A stretch of 64,000 bases of DNA from Auanema rhodensis (Eukaryota > Nematoda > Chromadorea > Rhabditida > Rhabditidae), in contig OZ059900.1 in assembly GCA_964057225.1 (NCBI GenBank), positions 25,559,638 to 25,623,637 on the forward strand. Reading direction: 5' to 3'. Shown piece by piece: positions 23,304-36,260 of this stretch (positions within the stretch are counted from its first letter, which is position 1; every line of letters starts with the position of its first letter). Below the pieces are notes generated by a model. That model made no database searches and had not been told where the DNA came from. It saw only the letters and a program-made list of their open reading frames with translations. Position numbers and translations under genes: made by a program.

Positions 23304-24399
23304 CGGGCGTGCCCTCAGAATATGCTAATTTCCTTAATTTTCTAACCCCTGTTTTTTTGTTGTGAAAGTGGAACTAGACGTTGTACGAACAATTTTGAGC
23401 TAGGTTTCATTGACATTGCATGAGTTTGAACAAATGAAATCGTAAGTCAAAACCTTGTTTACATCGAAATTTCCAAAAACTGGTTTTCCAGCATAATAAA
23501 ATATTTCTCATGGGAAATACTGTGTTTTTGTATTTTTTTAGTGTTCAGCATGTAAAATGCGTCATTTTAGTATGTAAAACGCTGAAATTCGTTGCATTTG
23601 ACGACTCATATGAACAAAAATCGATTTTATCAATATTAGCCATAAGGGGCGTGCCCTCAGAATATGCTAATTTCCTTAATTTTCTAACCCCTGTTTTTTT
23701 GTCGTGAAAGTGGAACTAGACGTTGTACAAACAATTTTGAGCTAGGTTTCATTGACATTGCATGAGTTTGAACACATGAAATCGTAAGTCAAAACCTTGT
23801 TTACAGCGAAATTTCTAAAAACTGGTTTTCCAGCATAATACAATATTTCTCATGGGAAATACTGTGTTTTTATATTTTTCCAGTGTTTAGCATGTAAAAT
23901 GCTTCATTTTAGTATGTAACACGCTGAAATTCGTTGCATTTGACGACTCATATGAACAAAAATTGATTTAATCAATATTAGCCATAAGGGGCGTGCCCTC
24001 AGAATATGCTAATTTCCTTAATTTTCTAACCCCTGTTTTTTTGTCGTGAAAGTGGAACTAGACGTTGTACGAACAATTTTGAGCTAGGTTTCATTGACAT
24101 TGCATGAGTTTGAACACATGCAATCGTAAGTCAAAACCTTGTTTACAGCGAAATTTCCAAAAACTGGTTTTCCAGCATAATAAAATATTTCTCATGGGAA
24201 AAACTGTGTTTTTGTATTTTTTTAATGTTCAGCATGTAGAATGCTTCATTTTGATATGTAAAACGCTGAAATTCGTTGCATTTGACGACTCATATGAACA
24301 AAAATCGATTTTATCAATATTAGCCATAAGGGGCGTGCCCTCAGAATATGCTAATTTCCTTAATTTTCTAACCCCTGTTTTTTTGTCGTGAAAGTGGAA

Positions 24400-25100
24400 C
24401 TAGACGTTGTACGAACAATTTTGAGCTAGGTTTCATTGACATTGCATGAGTTTTAACACATGAAATCGTAAGTCAAAACCTTGTTTACAGCGAAATTTCC
24501 AAAAACTGGTTTTCCAGCATAATAAAATATTTCTCATGGGAAATACAGTGTTTTTGTATTTTTTTAGTGTTCAGCATGTAAAATGCGTCATTTTAGTATG
24601 TAAAACGCTGAAATTCCTTGCATTTGACGACTCATATGAACAAAAATCGATTTTATCAATATTAGCCATAAGGGGCGTGCCCTCAGAATATGCTAATTTC
24701 CTTAATTTTCTAACCCCTGTTTTTTTGTCGTGAAAGTGGAACTAGACGTTGTACGAACAATTTTGAGCTAGGTTTCATTGACATTGCATGAGTTTTAACA
24801 CATGAAATCGTAAGTCAAAACCTTGTTTACAGCGAAATTTCCAAAAACTGGTTTTCCAGCATAATAAAATATTTCTCATGGGAAATACAGTGTTTTTGTA
24901 TTTTTTTAGTGTTCAGCATGTAAAATGCGTCATTTTAGTATGTAAAACGCTGAAATTCCTTGCATTTGACGACTCATATGAACAAAAATCGATTTTATCA
25001 ATATTAGCCATAAGGGGCGTGCCCTCAGAATATGCTAATTTCCTTAATTTTCTAACCCCTGTTTTTTTGTCGTGAAAGTGGAACTAGACGTTGTACGAAC
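24400..25100 (+). repeat. Adjacent pair of near-identical monomers
   Basis: Two successive copies share TTTTAACAC, AAATACAGTG, ATTTTTTTAG, GCGTC, AAAACG and the less common ATTCCTTGC. They read the same over nearly a full monomer, so this is a recent single-monomer duplication inside block 4. Confidence 0.75.
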
Positions 25101-25139
25101 AATTTTGAGCTAGGTTTCATTGACATTGCATGAGTTTGA

Positions 25140-26740
25140 AAAAATGAAATCGTAAGTCAAAACCTTGTTTACAGCGAAATTTCCAAAAACTGGTTTTCCA
25201 GCATAATAAAATATTTCTCAAGGGAAAAACTGTGTTTTTATATTTTTCTAGTGTTCAGCATGTAAAATGCTTCATTTTAGTATGTAACACGCTGAAATTC
25301 CTTGCATTTGACGACTCATATGAACAAAAATCGATTTAATCAATATTAGCCATAAGGGGCGTGCACTCAGAATATGCTAATTTCCTTAATTTTCTAACCC
25401 CTGTTTTTTTGTCGTGAAAGTGGAACTAGACGTTGTACGAACAATTTTGAGCTAGGTTTCATTGACATTGCATGAGTTTGAAAAAATGAAATCGTAAGTC
25501 AAAACCTTGTTTACAGCGAAATTTCCAAAAACTGGTTTTCCAGCATAATAAAATATTTCTCAAGGGAAAAACTGTGTTTTTATATTTTTCTAGTGTTCAG
25601 CATGTAAAATGCTTCATTTTAGTATGTAACACGCTGAAATTCCTTGCATTTGACGACTCATATGAACAAAAATCGATTTAATCAATATTAGCCATAAGGG
25701 GCGTGCACTCAGAATATGCTAATTTCCTTAATTTTCTAACCCCTGTTTTTTTGTCGTGAAAGTGGAACTAGACGTTGTACGAACAATTTTGAGCTAGGTT
25801 TCATTGACATTGCATGAGTTTGAACACATGAAATCGTAAGTCAAAACCTTGTTTACAGCGAAATTTCCAAAAACTGGTTTTCCAGCATAATACAATATTT
25901 CTCATGGGAAATACTGTGTTTTTATATTTTTCTAGTGTTCAGCATGTAAAATGCTTCATTTTAGTATGTAACACGCTGAAATTCGTTGCATTTGACGACT
26001 CATATGAACAAAAATCGATTTTATCAATATTAGCCATAAGGGGCGTGCCCTCAGAATATGCTAATTTCCTTAATTTTCTAACCCCTGTTTTTTTGTCGTG
26101 AAAGTGGAACTAGACGTTGTACGAACAATTTTGAGCTAGGTTTCATTGACACTGCATGAGTTTTAACACATGAAATCGTAAGTCAAAACCTTGTTTACAG
26201 CGAAATTTCCAAAAACTGGTTTTCCAGCATAATAAAATATTTCTCATGGGAAATACAGTGTTTTTGTATTTTTTTAGTGTTCAGCATGTAAAATGCGTCA
26301 TTTTAGTATGTAAAACGCTGAAATTCGTTGCATTTGACGACTCATATGAACAAAAATCGATTTTATCAATATTAGCCATAAGGGGCGTGCCCTCAGAATA
26401 TGCTAATTTCCTTAATTTTCTAACCCCTGTTTTTTTGTCGTGAAAGTGGAACTAGACGTTGTACGAACATTTTTGAGCTAGGTTTCATTGACATTGCATG
26501 AGTTTGAAAAAATGAAATCGTAAGTCAAAACCTTGTTTACAGCGAAATTTCCAAAAACTGGTTTTCCAGCATAATAAAATATTTCTCAAGGGAAAAACTG
26601 TGTTTTTATATTTTTCTAGTGTTCAGCATGTAAAATGCTTCATTTTAGTATGTAACACGCTGAAATTCCTTGCATTTGACGACTCATATGAACAAAAATC
26701 GATTTAATCAATATTAGCCATAAGGGGCGTGCACTCAGAA
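25140..26740 (+). repeat. Local repeat of AAAAAATG / GTGCACTC monomers
   Basis: A monomer with TTTGAAAAAATG in place of TTTGAACACATG, followed by GTGCACTC in place of GTGCCCTC, occurs at about 25,140, 25,482 and 26,508. The first two are adjacent and the third is four monomers further on. The pair of changes stays linked, showing block copying and not repeated mutation. Confidence 0.75.
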
Positions 26741-27469
26741 TATGCTAATTTCCTTAATTTTCTAACCCCTGTTTTTTTGTCGTGAAAGTGGAACTAGACG
26801 TTGTACGAACAATTTTGAGCTAGGTTTCATTGACATTGCATGAGTTTGAACACATGAAATCGTAAGTCAAAACCTTGTTTACAGCGAAATTTCCAAAAAC
26901 TGGTTTTCCAGCATAATACAATATTTCTCATGGGAAATACTGTGTTTTTATATTTTTCTAGTGTTCAGCATGTAAAATGCTTCATTTTAGTATGTAACAC
27001 GCTGAAATTCGTTGCATTTGACGACTCATATGAACAAAAATCGATTTTATCAATATTAGCCATAAGGGGCGTGCCCTCAGAATATGCTAATTTTCTTAAT
27101 TTTCTAACCCCTGTTTTTTTGTCGTGGAAGTGGAACTAGACGTTGTACGAACAGTTTTGAGCTAGGTTTCATTGACATTGCATGAGTTTGAACACATGAA
27201 ATCGTAAGTCAAAACCTTGTTTACAGCGAAATTTCCAAAAACTGGTTTTCCAGCATAATAAAATATTTCTCATGGGAAATACTGTGTTTTTGTATTTTTC
27301 TAGTGTTCAGCATGTAAAATGCTTCATTTTAGTATGTAACACGCTGAAATTCGTTGCATTTGACGACTCATATGAACAAAAATCGATTTAATCAATATTA
27401 GCCATAAGGGGCGTGCCCTCAGAATATGCTAATTTCCTTAATTTTCTAACCCCTGTTTTTTTGTCGTGA

Positions 27470-29520
27470 AAGTGGAACTAGACGTTGTACGAACAATTTT
27501 GAGCTAGGTTTCATTGACATTGCATGAGTTTGAACACATGAAATCGTAAGTCAAAACCTTGTTTACAGCGAAATTTCCAAAAACTGGTTTTCCAGCATAA
27601 TAAAATATTTCTCATGGGAAATACAGTGTTTTTGTATTTTTTTAGTGTTCAGCATGTAAAATGCGTCATTTTAGTATGTAAAACGCTGAAATTCGTTGCA
27701 TTTGACGACTCATATGAACAAAAATCGATTTTATCAATATTAGCCATAAGGGGCGTGCCCTCAGAATATGCTAATTTCCTTAATTTTCTAACCCCTGTTT
27801 TTTTGTCGTGAAAGTGGAACTAGACGTTGTACGAACAATTTTGAGCTAGGTTTCATTGACATTGCATGAGTTTGAACACATGAAATCGTAAGTCAAAACC
27901 TTGTTTACAGCGAAATTTCCAAAAACTGGTTTTCCAGCATAATAAAATATTTCTCATGGGAAATACAGTGTTTTTGTATTTTTTTAGTGTTCAGCATGTA
28001 AAATGCGTCATTTTAGTATGTAAAACGCTGAAATTCGTTGCATTTGACGACTCATATGAACAAAAATCGATTTTATCAATATTAGCCATAAGGGGCGTGC
28101 CCTCAGAATATGCTAATTTCCTTAATTTTCTAACCCCTGTTTTTTTGTCGTGAAAGTGGAACTAGACGTTGTACGAACAATTTTGAGCTAGGTTTCATTG
28201 ACATTGCATGAGTTTGAACACATGAAATCGTAAGTCAAAACCTTGTTTACAGCGAAATTTCCAAAAACTGGTTTTCCAGCATAATAAAATATTTCTCAAG
28301 GGAAAAACTGTGTTTTTATATTTTTCTAGTGTTCAGCATGTAAAATGCTTCATTTTAGTATGTAACACGGTGAAATTCCTTGCATTTGACGACTCATATG
28401 AACAAAAATCGATTTAATCAATATTAGCCATAAGGGGCGTGCCCTCAGAATATGCTAATTTCCTTAATTTTCTAACCCCTGTTTTTTTGTCGTGAAAGTG
28501 GAACTAGACGTTGTACGAACAATTTTGAGCTAGGTTTCATTGACATTGCATGAGTTTGAACACATGCAATCGTAAGTCAAAACCTTGTTTACAGCGAAAT
28601 TTCCAAAAACTGGTTTTCCAGCATAATAAAATATTTCTCATGGGAAAAACTGTGTTTTTGTATTTTTTTAATGTTCAGCATGTAGAATGCTTCATTTTGA
28701 TATGTAAAACGCTGAAATTCGTTGCATTTGACGACTCATATGAACAAAAATCGATTTTATCAATATTAGCCATAAGGGGCGTGCCCTCAGAATATGCTAA
28801 TTTCCTTAATTTTCTAACCCCTGTTTTTTTGTCGTGAAAGTGGAACTAGACGTTGTACGAACAATTTTGAGCTAGGTTTCATTGACATTGCATGAGTTTT
28901 AACACATGAAATCGTAAGTCAAAACCTTGTTTACAGCGAAATTTCCAAAAACTGGTTTTCCAGCATAATAAAATATTTCTCATGGGAAATACAGTGTTTT
29001 TGTATTTTTTTAGTGTTCAGCATGTAAAATCCGTCATTTTTGTATGTAAAACGCTGAAATTCGTTGCATTTGACGACTCATATGAACAAAAATCGATTTA
29101 ATCAATATTAGCCATAAGGGGCGTGCCCTCAGAATATGCTAATTTCCTTAATTTTCTAACCCCTGTTTTTTTGTCGTGAAAGTGGAACTAGACGTTGTAC
29201 GAACAATTTTGAGCTAGGTTTCATTGACATTGCATGAGTTTTAACACATGAAATCGTAAGTCAAAACCTTGTTTACAGCGAAATTTATAAAACTGGTTTT
29301 CCAGCATAATACAATATTTCTCATGGGAAATACTGTGTTTTTATATTTTTCTAGTGTTCAGCATGTAAAATGCTTCATTTTAGTATGTAACACGCTGAAA
29401 TTCGTTGCATTTGACGACTCATATGAACAAAAATCGATTTTATCAATATTAGCCATAAGGGGCGTGCCCTCAGAATATGCTAATTTCCTTAATTTTCTAA
29501 CCCCTGTTTTTTTGTCGTGG
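27470..29520 (+). repeat. 6-monomer HOR unit, copy 1 (2,051 bp)
   Basis: Contains two AAATACAGTG monomers, an AAGGG copy with AACACGGTGAAATTCC (28,370), a copy with ACATGCAATCG and TTTTTAATGTTC, a copy with AAAATCCGTC, and the one-base deletion AAATTTATAAAAC at 29,281. All recur at +2,051 bp (28,370 to 30,421; 29,281 to 31,332). The period is 6 x 342 minus the deleted base. The left edge is set by GTGAAAG versus GTGGAAG at 27,469/29,520. Confidence 0.86.
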
Positions 29521-31571
29521 AAGTGGAACTAGACGTTGTACGAACAATTTTGAGCTAGGTTTCATTGACATTGCATGAGTTTGAACACATGAAATCGTAA
29601 GTCAAAACCTTGTTTACAGCGAAATTTCCAAAAACTGGTTTTCCAGCATAATAAAATATTTCTCATGGGAAATACAGTGTTTTTGTATTTTTTTAGTGTT
29701 CAGCATGTAAAATGCGTCATTTTAGTATGTAAAACGCTGAAATTCGTTGCATTTGACGACTCATATGAACAAAAATCGATTTTATCAATATTAGCCATAA
29801 GGGGCGTGCCCTCAGAATATGCTAATTTCCTTAATTTTCTAACCCCTGTTTTTTTGTCGTGAAAGTGGAACTAGACGTTGTACGAACAATTTTGAGCTAG
29901 GTTTCATTGACATTGCATGAGTTTGAACACATGAAATCGTAAGTCAAAACCTTGTTTACAGCGAAATTTCCAAAAACTGGTTTTCCAGCATAATAAAATA
30001 TTTCTCATGGGAAATACAGTGTTTTTGTATTTTTTTAGTGTTCAGCATGTAAAATGCGTCATTTTAGTATGTAAAACGCTGAAATTCGTTGCATTTGACG
30101 ACTCATATGAACAAAAATCGATTTTATCAATATTAGCCATAAGGGGCGTGCCCTCAGAATATGCTAATTTCCTTAATTTTCTAACCCCTGTTTTTTTGTC
30201 GTGAAAGTGGAACTAGACGTTGTACGAACAATTTTGAGCTAGGTTTCATTGACATTGCATGAGTTTGAACACATGAAATCGTAAGTCAAAACCTTGTTTA
30301 CAGCGAAATTTCCAAAAACTGGTTTTCCAGCATAATAAAATATTTCTCAAGGGAAAAACTGTGTTTTTATATTTTTCTAGTGTTCAGCATGTAAAATGCT
30401 TCATTTTAGTATGTAACACGGTGAAATTCCTTGCATTTGACGACTCATATGAACAAAAATCGATTTAATCAATATTAGCCATAAGGGGCGTGCCCTCAGA
30501 ATATGCTAATTTCCTTAATTTTCTAACCCCTGTTTTTTTGTCGTGAAAGTGGAACTAGACGTTGTACGAACAATTTTGAGCTAGGTTTCATTGACATTGC
30601 ATGAGTTTGAACACATGCAATCGTAAGTCAAAACCTTGTTTACAGCGAAATTTCCAAAAACTGGTTTTCCAGCATAATAAAATATTTCTCATGGGAAAAA
30701 CTGTGTTTTTGTATTTTTTTAATGTTCAGCATGTAGAATGCTTCATTTTGATATGTAAAACGCTGAAATTCGTTGCATTTGACGACTCATATGAACAAAA
30801 ATCGATTTTATCAATATTAGCCATAAGGGGCGTGCCCTCAGAATATGCTAATTTCCTTAATTTTCTAACCCCTGTTTTTTTGTCGTGAAAGTGGAACTAG
30901 ACGTTGTACGAACAATTTTGAGCTAGGTTTCATTGACATTGCATGAGTTTTAACACATGAAATCGTAAGTCAAAACCTTGTTTACAGCGAAATTTCCAAA
31001 AACTGGTTTTCCAGCATAATAAAATATTTCTCATGGGAAATACAGTGTTTTTGTATTTTTTTAGTGTTCAGCATGTAAAATCCGTCATTTTTGTATGTAA
31101 AACGCTGAAATTCGTTGCATTTGACGACTCATATGAACAAAAATCGATTTAATCAATATTAGCCATAAGGGGCGTGCCCTCAGAATATGCTAATTTCCTT
31201 AATTTTCTAACCCCTGTTTTTTTGTCGTGAAAGTGGAACTAGACGTTGTACGAACAATTTTGAGCTAGGTTTCATTGACATTGCATGAGTTTTAACACAT
31301 GAAATCGTAAGTCAAAACCTTGTTTACAGCGAAATTTATAAAACTGGTTTTCCAGCATAATAAAATATTTCTCAAGGGAAAAACTGTGTTTTTATATTTT
31401 TCTAGTGTTCAGCATGTAAAATGCTTCATTTTAGTATGTAACACGCTGAAATTCCTTGCATTTGACGACTCATATGAACAAAAATCGATTTAATCAATAT
31501 TAGCCATAAGGGGCGTGCCCTCAGAATATGCTAATTTCCTTAATTTTCTAACCCCTGTTTTTTTGTCGTGA
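29521..31571 (+). repeat. 6-monomer HOR unit, copy 2 (2,051 bp)
   Basis: Matches copy 1 up to the deletion at about 31,337. Its last stretch of about 215 bp then belongs to another monomer type (TAAAAT with CTCAAGGG, where copy 1 has TACAAT with CTCATGGG). The join lies just after the deletion, which points to a switch of template or a crossover within a monomer. Confidence 0.84.
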
Positions 31572-32499
31572 AAGTGGAACTAGACGTTGTACGAACAATT
31601 TTGAGCTAGGTTTCATTGACATTGCATGAGTTTGAACACATGAAATCGTAAGTCAAAACCTTGTTTACAGCGAAATTTCCAAAAACTGGTTTTCCAGCAT
31701 AATACAATATTTCTCATGGGAAATACTGTGTTTTTATATTTTTCTAGTGTTCAGCATGTAAAATGCTTCATTTTAGTATGTAACACGCTGAAATTCGTTG
31801 CATTTGACGACTCATATGAACAAAAATCGATTTTATCAATATTAGCCATAAGGGGCGTGCCCTCAGAATATGCTAATTTCCTTAATTTTCTAACCCCTGT
31901 TTTTTTGTCGTGAAAGTGGAACTAGACGTTGTACGAACAGTTTTGAGCTAGGTTTCATTGACATTGCATGAGTTTGAACACATGAAATCGTAAGTCAAAA
32001 CCTTGTTTACAGCGAAATTTCCAAAAACTGGTTTTCCAGCATAATAAAATATTTCTCATGGGAAATACTGTGTTTTTGTATTTTTCTAGTGTTCAGCATG
32101 TAAAATGCTTCATTTTAGTATGTAACACGCTGAAATTCGTTGCATTTGACGACTCATATGAACAAAAATCGATTTAATCAATATTAGCCATAAGGGGCGT
32201 GCCCTCAGAATATGCTAATTTCCTTAATTTTCTAACCCCTGTTTTTTTGTCGTGAAAGTGGAACTAGACGTTGTACGAACAATTTTGAGCTAGGTTTCAT
32301 TGACATTGCATGAGTTTGAACACATGAAATCGTAAGTCAAAACCTTGTTTACAGCGAAATTTCCAAAAACTGGTTTTCCAGCATAATAAAATATTTCTCA
32401 AGGGAAAAACTGTGTTTTTATATTTTTCTAGTGTTCAGCATGTAAAATGCTTCATTTTAGTATGTAACACGGTGAAATTCCTTGCATTTGACGACTCAT

Positions 32500-35400
32500 A
32501 TGAACAAAAATCGATTTAATCAATATTAGCCATAAGGGGCGTGCCCTCAGAATATGCTAATTTCCTTAATTTTCTAACCCCTGTTTTTTTGTCGTGAAAG
32601 TGGAACTAGACGTTGTACGAACAATTTTGAGCTAGGTTTCATTGACATTGCATGAGTTTGAACACATGAAATCGTAAGTCAAAACCTTGTTTACAGCGAA
32701 ATTTCCAAAAACTGGTTTTCCAGCATAATAAAATATTTCTCATGGGAAATACTGTGTTTTTGTATTTTTCTAGTGTTCAGCATGTAAAATGCTTCATTTT
32801 AGTATGTAACACGCTGAAATTCGTTGCATTTGACGACTCATATGAACAAAAATCGATTTAATCAATATTAGCCATAAGGGGCGTGCCCTCAGAATATGCT
32901 AATTTCCTTAATTTTCTAACCCCTGTTTTTTTGTCGTGAAAGTGGAACTAGACGTTGTACGAACAATTTTGAGCTAGGTTTCATTGACATTGCATGAGTT
33001 TGAACACATGAAATCGTAAGTCAAAACCTTGTTTACAGCGAAATTTCCAAAAACTGGTTTTCCAGCATAATAAAATATTTCTCAAGGGAAAAACTGTGTT
33101 TTTATATTTTTCTAGTGTTCAGCATGTAAAATGCTTCATTTTAGTATGTAACACGGTGAAATTCCTTGCATTTGACGACTCATATGAACAAAAATCGATT
33201 TAATCAATATTAGCCATAAGGGGCGTGCCCTCAGAATATGCTAATTTCCTTAATTTTCTAACCCCTGTTTTTTTGTCGTGAAAGTGGAACTAGACGTTGT
33301 ACGAACAATTTTGAGCTAGGTTTCATTGACATTGCATGAGTTTGAACACATGAAATCGTAAGTCAAAACCTTGTTTTCAGCGAAATTTCCAAAAACTGGT
33401 TTTCCAGCATAATACAATATTTCTCATAGGAAATACTGTGTTTTTGTATTTTTCTAGTGTTCAGAATGTAGAATGCTTCATTTTAGTACGTAACACGCTG
33501 AAATTCGTTGCATTTGACGACTCATATGAACAAAAATCGATTTAATCAATATTAGCCATAAGGGGCGTGCCCTCAGAATATGCTAATTTCCTTAATTTTC
33601 TAACCCCTGTTTTTTTGTCGTGAAAGTGGAACTAGACGTTGTACGAACAATTTTGAGCTAGGTTTCATTGACATTGCATGAGTTTGAACACATGAAATCG
33701 TAAGTCAAAACCTTGTTTACAGCGAAATTTCCAAAAACTGGTTTTCCAGCATAATAAAATATTTCTCATGGGAAATACTGTGTTTTTGTATTTTTCTAGT
33801 GTTCAGCATGTAAAATGCTTCATTTTAGTATGTAACACGCTGAAATTCGTTGCATTTGACGACTCATATGAACAAAAATCGATTTAATCAATATTAGCCA
33901 TAAGGGGCGTGCCCTCAGAATATGCTAATTTCCTTAATTTTCTAACCCCTGTTTTTTTGTCGTGAAAGTGGAACTAGACGTTGTACGAACAATTTTGAGC
34001 TAGGTTTCATTGACATTGCATGAGTTTGAACACATGAAATCGTAAGTCAAAACCTTGTTTACAGCGAAATTTCCAAAAACTGGTTTTCCAGCATAATAAA
34101 ATATTTCTCAAGGGAAAAACTGTGTTTTTATATTTTTTTAGTGTTCAGCATGTAAAATGCTTCATTTTAGTATGTAACACGGTGAAATTCCTTGCATTTG
34201 ACGACTCATATGAACAAAAATCGATTTAATCAATATTAGCCATAAGGGGCGTGCCCTCAGAATATGCTGATTTCCTTAATTTTCTAACCCCTGTTTTTTT
34301 GTCGTGAAAGTGGAACTAGACGTTGTACGAACAATTTTGAGCTAGGTTTCATTGACATTGCATGAGTTTGAACACATGAAATCGTAAGTCAAAACCTTGT
34401 TTACAGCGAAATTTCCAAAAACTGGTTTTCCAGCATAATACAATATTTCTCATGGGAAATACTGTGTTTTTGTATTTTTCTAGTGTTCAGCATGTAAAAT
34501 GCTTCATTTTAGTATGTAACACGCTGAAATTCGTTGCATTTAACGACTCATATGAACAAAAATCGATTTAATCAATATTAGCCATAAGGGGCGTGCCCTC
34601 AGAATATGCTAATTTCCTTAATTTTCTAACCCCTGTTTTTTTGTCGTGAAAGTGGAACTAGACGTTGTACGAACAATTTTGAGCTAGGTTTCATTGACAT
34701 TGCATGAGTTTGAACACATGAAATCGTAAGTCAAAACCTTGTTTACAGCGAAATTTCCAAAAACTGGTTTTCCAGCATAATAAAATATTTCTCATGGGAA
34801 ATACAGTGTTTTTGTATTTTTTTAGTGTTCAGCATGTAAAATGCGTCATTTTAGTATGTAAAACGCTGAAATTCGTTGCATTTGACGACTCATATGAACA
34901 AAAATCGATTTTATCAATATTAGCCATAAGGGGCGTGCCCTCAGAATATGCTAATTTCCTTAATTTTCTAACCCCTGTTTTTTTGTCGTGAAAGTGGAAC
35001 TAGACGTTGTACGAACAATTTTGAGCTAGGTTTCATTGACATTGCATGAGTTTGAACACATGAAATCGTAAGTCAAAACCTTGTTTACAGCGAAATTTCC
35101 AAAAACTGGTTTTCCAGCATAATACAATATTTCTCATGGGAAATACTGTGTTTTTGTATTTTTCTAGTGTTCAGAATGTAGAATGCTTCATTTTAGTACG
35201 TAACACGCTGAAATTCGTTGCATTTGACGACTCATATGAACAAAAATCGATTTAATCAATATTAGCCATAAGGGGCGTGCCCTCAGAATATGCTCATTTC
35301 CTTAATTTTCTAACCCCTGTTTTTTTGTCGTGAAAGTGGAACTAGACGTTGTACAAACAATTTTGAGCTAGGTTTCATTGACATTGCATGAGTTTGAACA

Positions 35401-36260
35401 CATGAAATCGTAAGTCAAAACCTTGTTTACAGCGAAATTTCCAAAAACTGGTTTTCCAGCATAATAAAATATTTCTCATGGGAAATACAGTGTTTTTGTA
35501 TTTTTTTAGTGTTCAGCATGTAAAATGCGTCATTTTGATATGTAAAACGCTGAAATTCGTTGCATTTGACGACTCATATGAACAAAAATCGATTTTATCA
35601 ATATTAGCCATAAGGGGCGTGCCCTCAGAATATGCTAATTTCCTTAATTTTCTAACCCCTGTTTTTTTGTCGTGAAAGTGGAACTAGACGTTGTACGAAC
35701 AATTTTGAGCTAGGTTTCATTGACATTGCATGAGTTTTAACACATGAAATCGTAAGTCAAAACCTTGTTTACAGCGAAATTTCCAAAAACTGGTTTTCCA
35801 GCATAATAAAATATTTCTCATGGGAAATACAGTGTTTTTGTATTTTTTTAGTGTTCAGCATGTAAAATCCGTCATTTTTGTATGTAAAACGCTGAAATTC
35901 GTTGCATTTGACGACTCATATGAACAAAAATCGATTTAATCAATATTAGCCATAAGGGGCGTGCCCTCAGAATATGCTAATTTCCTTAATTTTCTAACCC
36001 CTGTTTTTTTGTCGTGAAAGTGGAACTAGACGTTGTACGAACAATTTTGAGCTAGGTTTCATTGACATTGCATGAGTTTTAACACATGAAATCGTAAGTC
36101 AAAACCTTGTTTACAGCGAAATTTATAAAACTGGTTTTCCAGCATAATACAATATTTCTCATGGGAAATACTGTGTTTTTATATTTTTCTAGTGTTCAGC
36201 ATGTAAAATGCTTCATTTTAGTATGTAACACGCTGAAATTCGTTGCATTTGACGACTCAT
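32500..36260 (+). repeat. 11-monomer HOR unit, copy 1 (3,761 bp)
   Basis: Markers recur at +3,761 bp (11 x 342 minus one): AACACGG at 33,156 and 36,917; TTGTTTTCAG at 33,377 and 37,138; ATGCTCATTT at 35,295 and 39,056; the deletion at 36,121 and 39,882. A single difference seen is ATGCTGAT at 34,269 against ATGCTAAT at 38,030. The left edge lies between 32,482 and about 32,750. Confidence 0.86.

Larger units (their letters stand above)
16772..23509 (+). repeat. Block 3: HORs marked by AACGGG and ATGAGG monomers
   Basis: AACGGG/GTTGTG/AACAAATG monomers occur at 16,806, 17,490, 21,252 and 23,304, spaced 684, 3,762 and 2,052 bp (2, 11 and 6 monomers exactly). Between them lie copies marked by AATTGATT (18,150; 19,860), TACGTAAC (18,442; 20,153; 22,547), GTTTTACG, CCATGAGGGG with CCTGCTTTTTT (18,856; 20,566; 22,618) and ATGACC (19,168; 21,904). 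No indel was found in this block. Confidence 0.88.
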
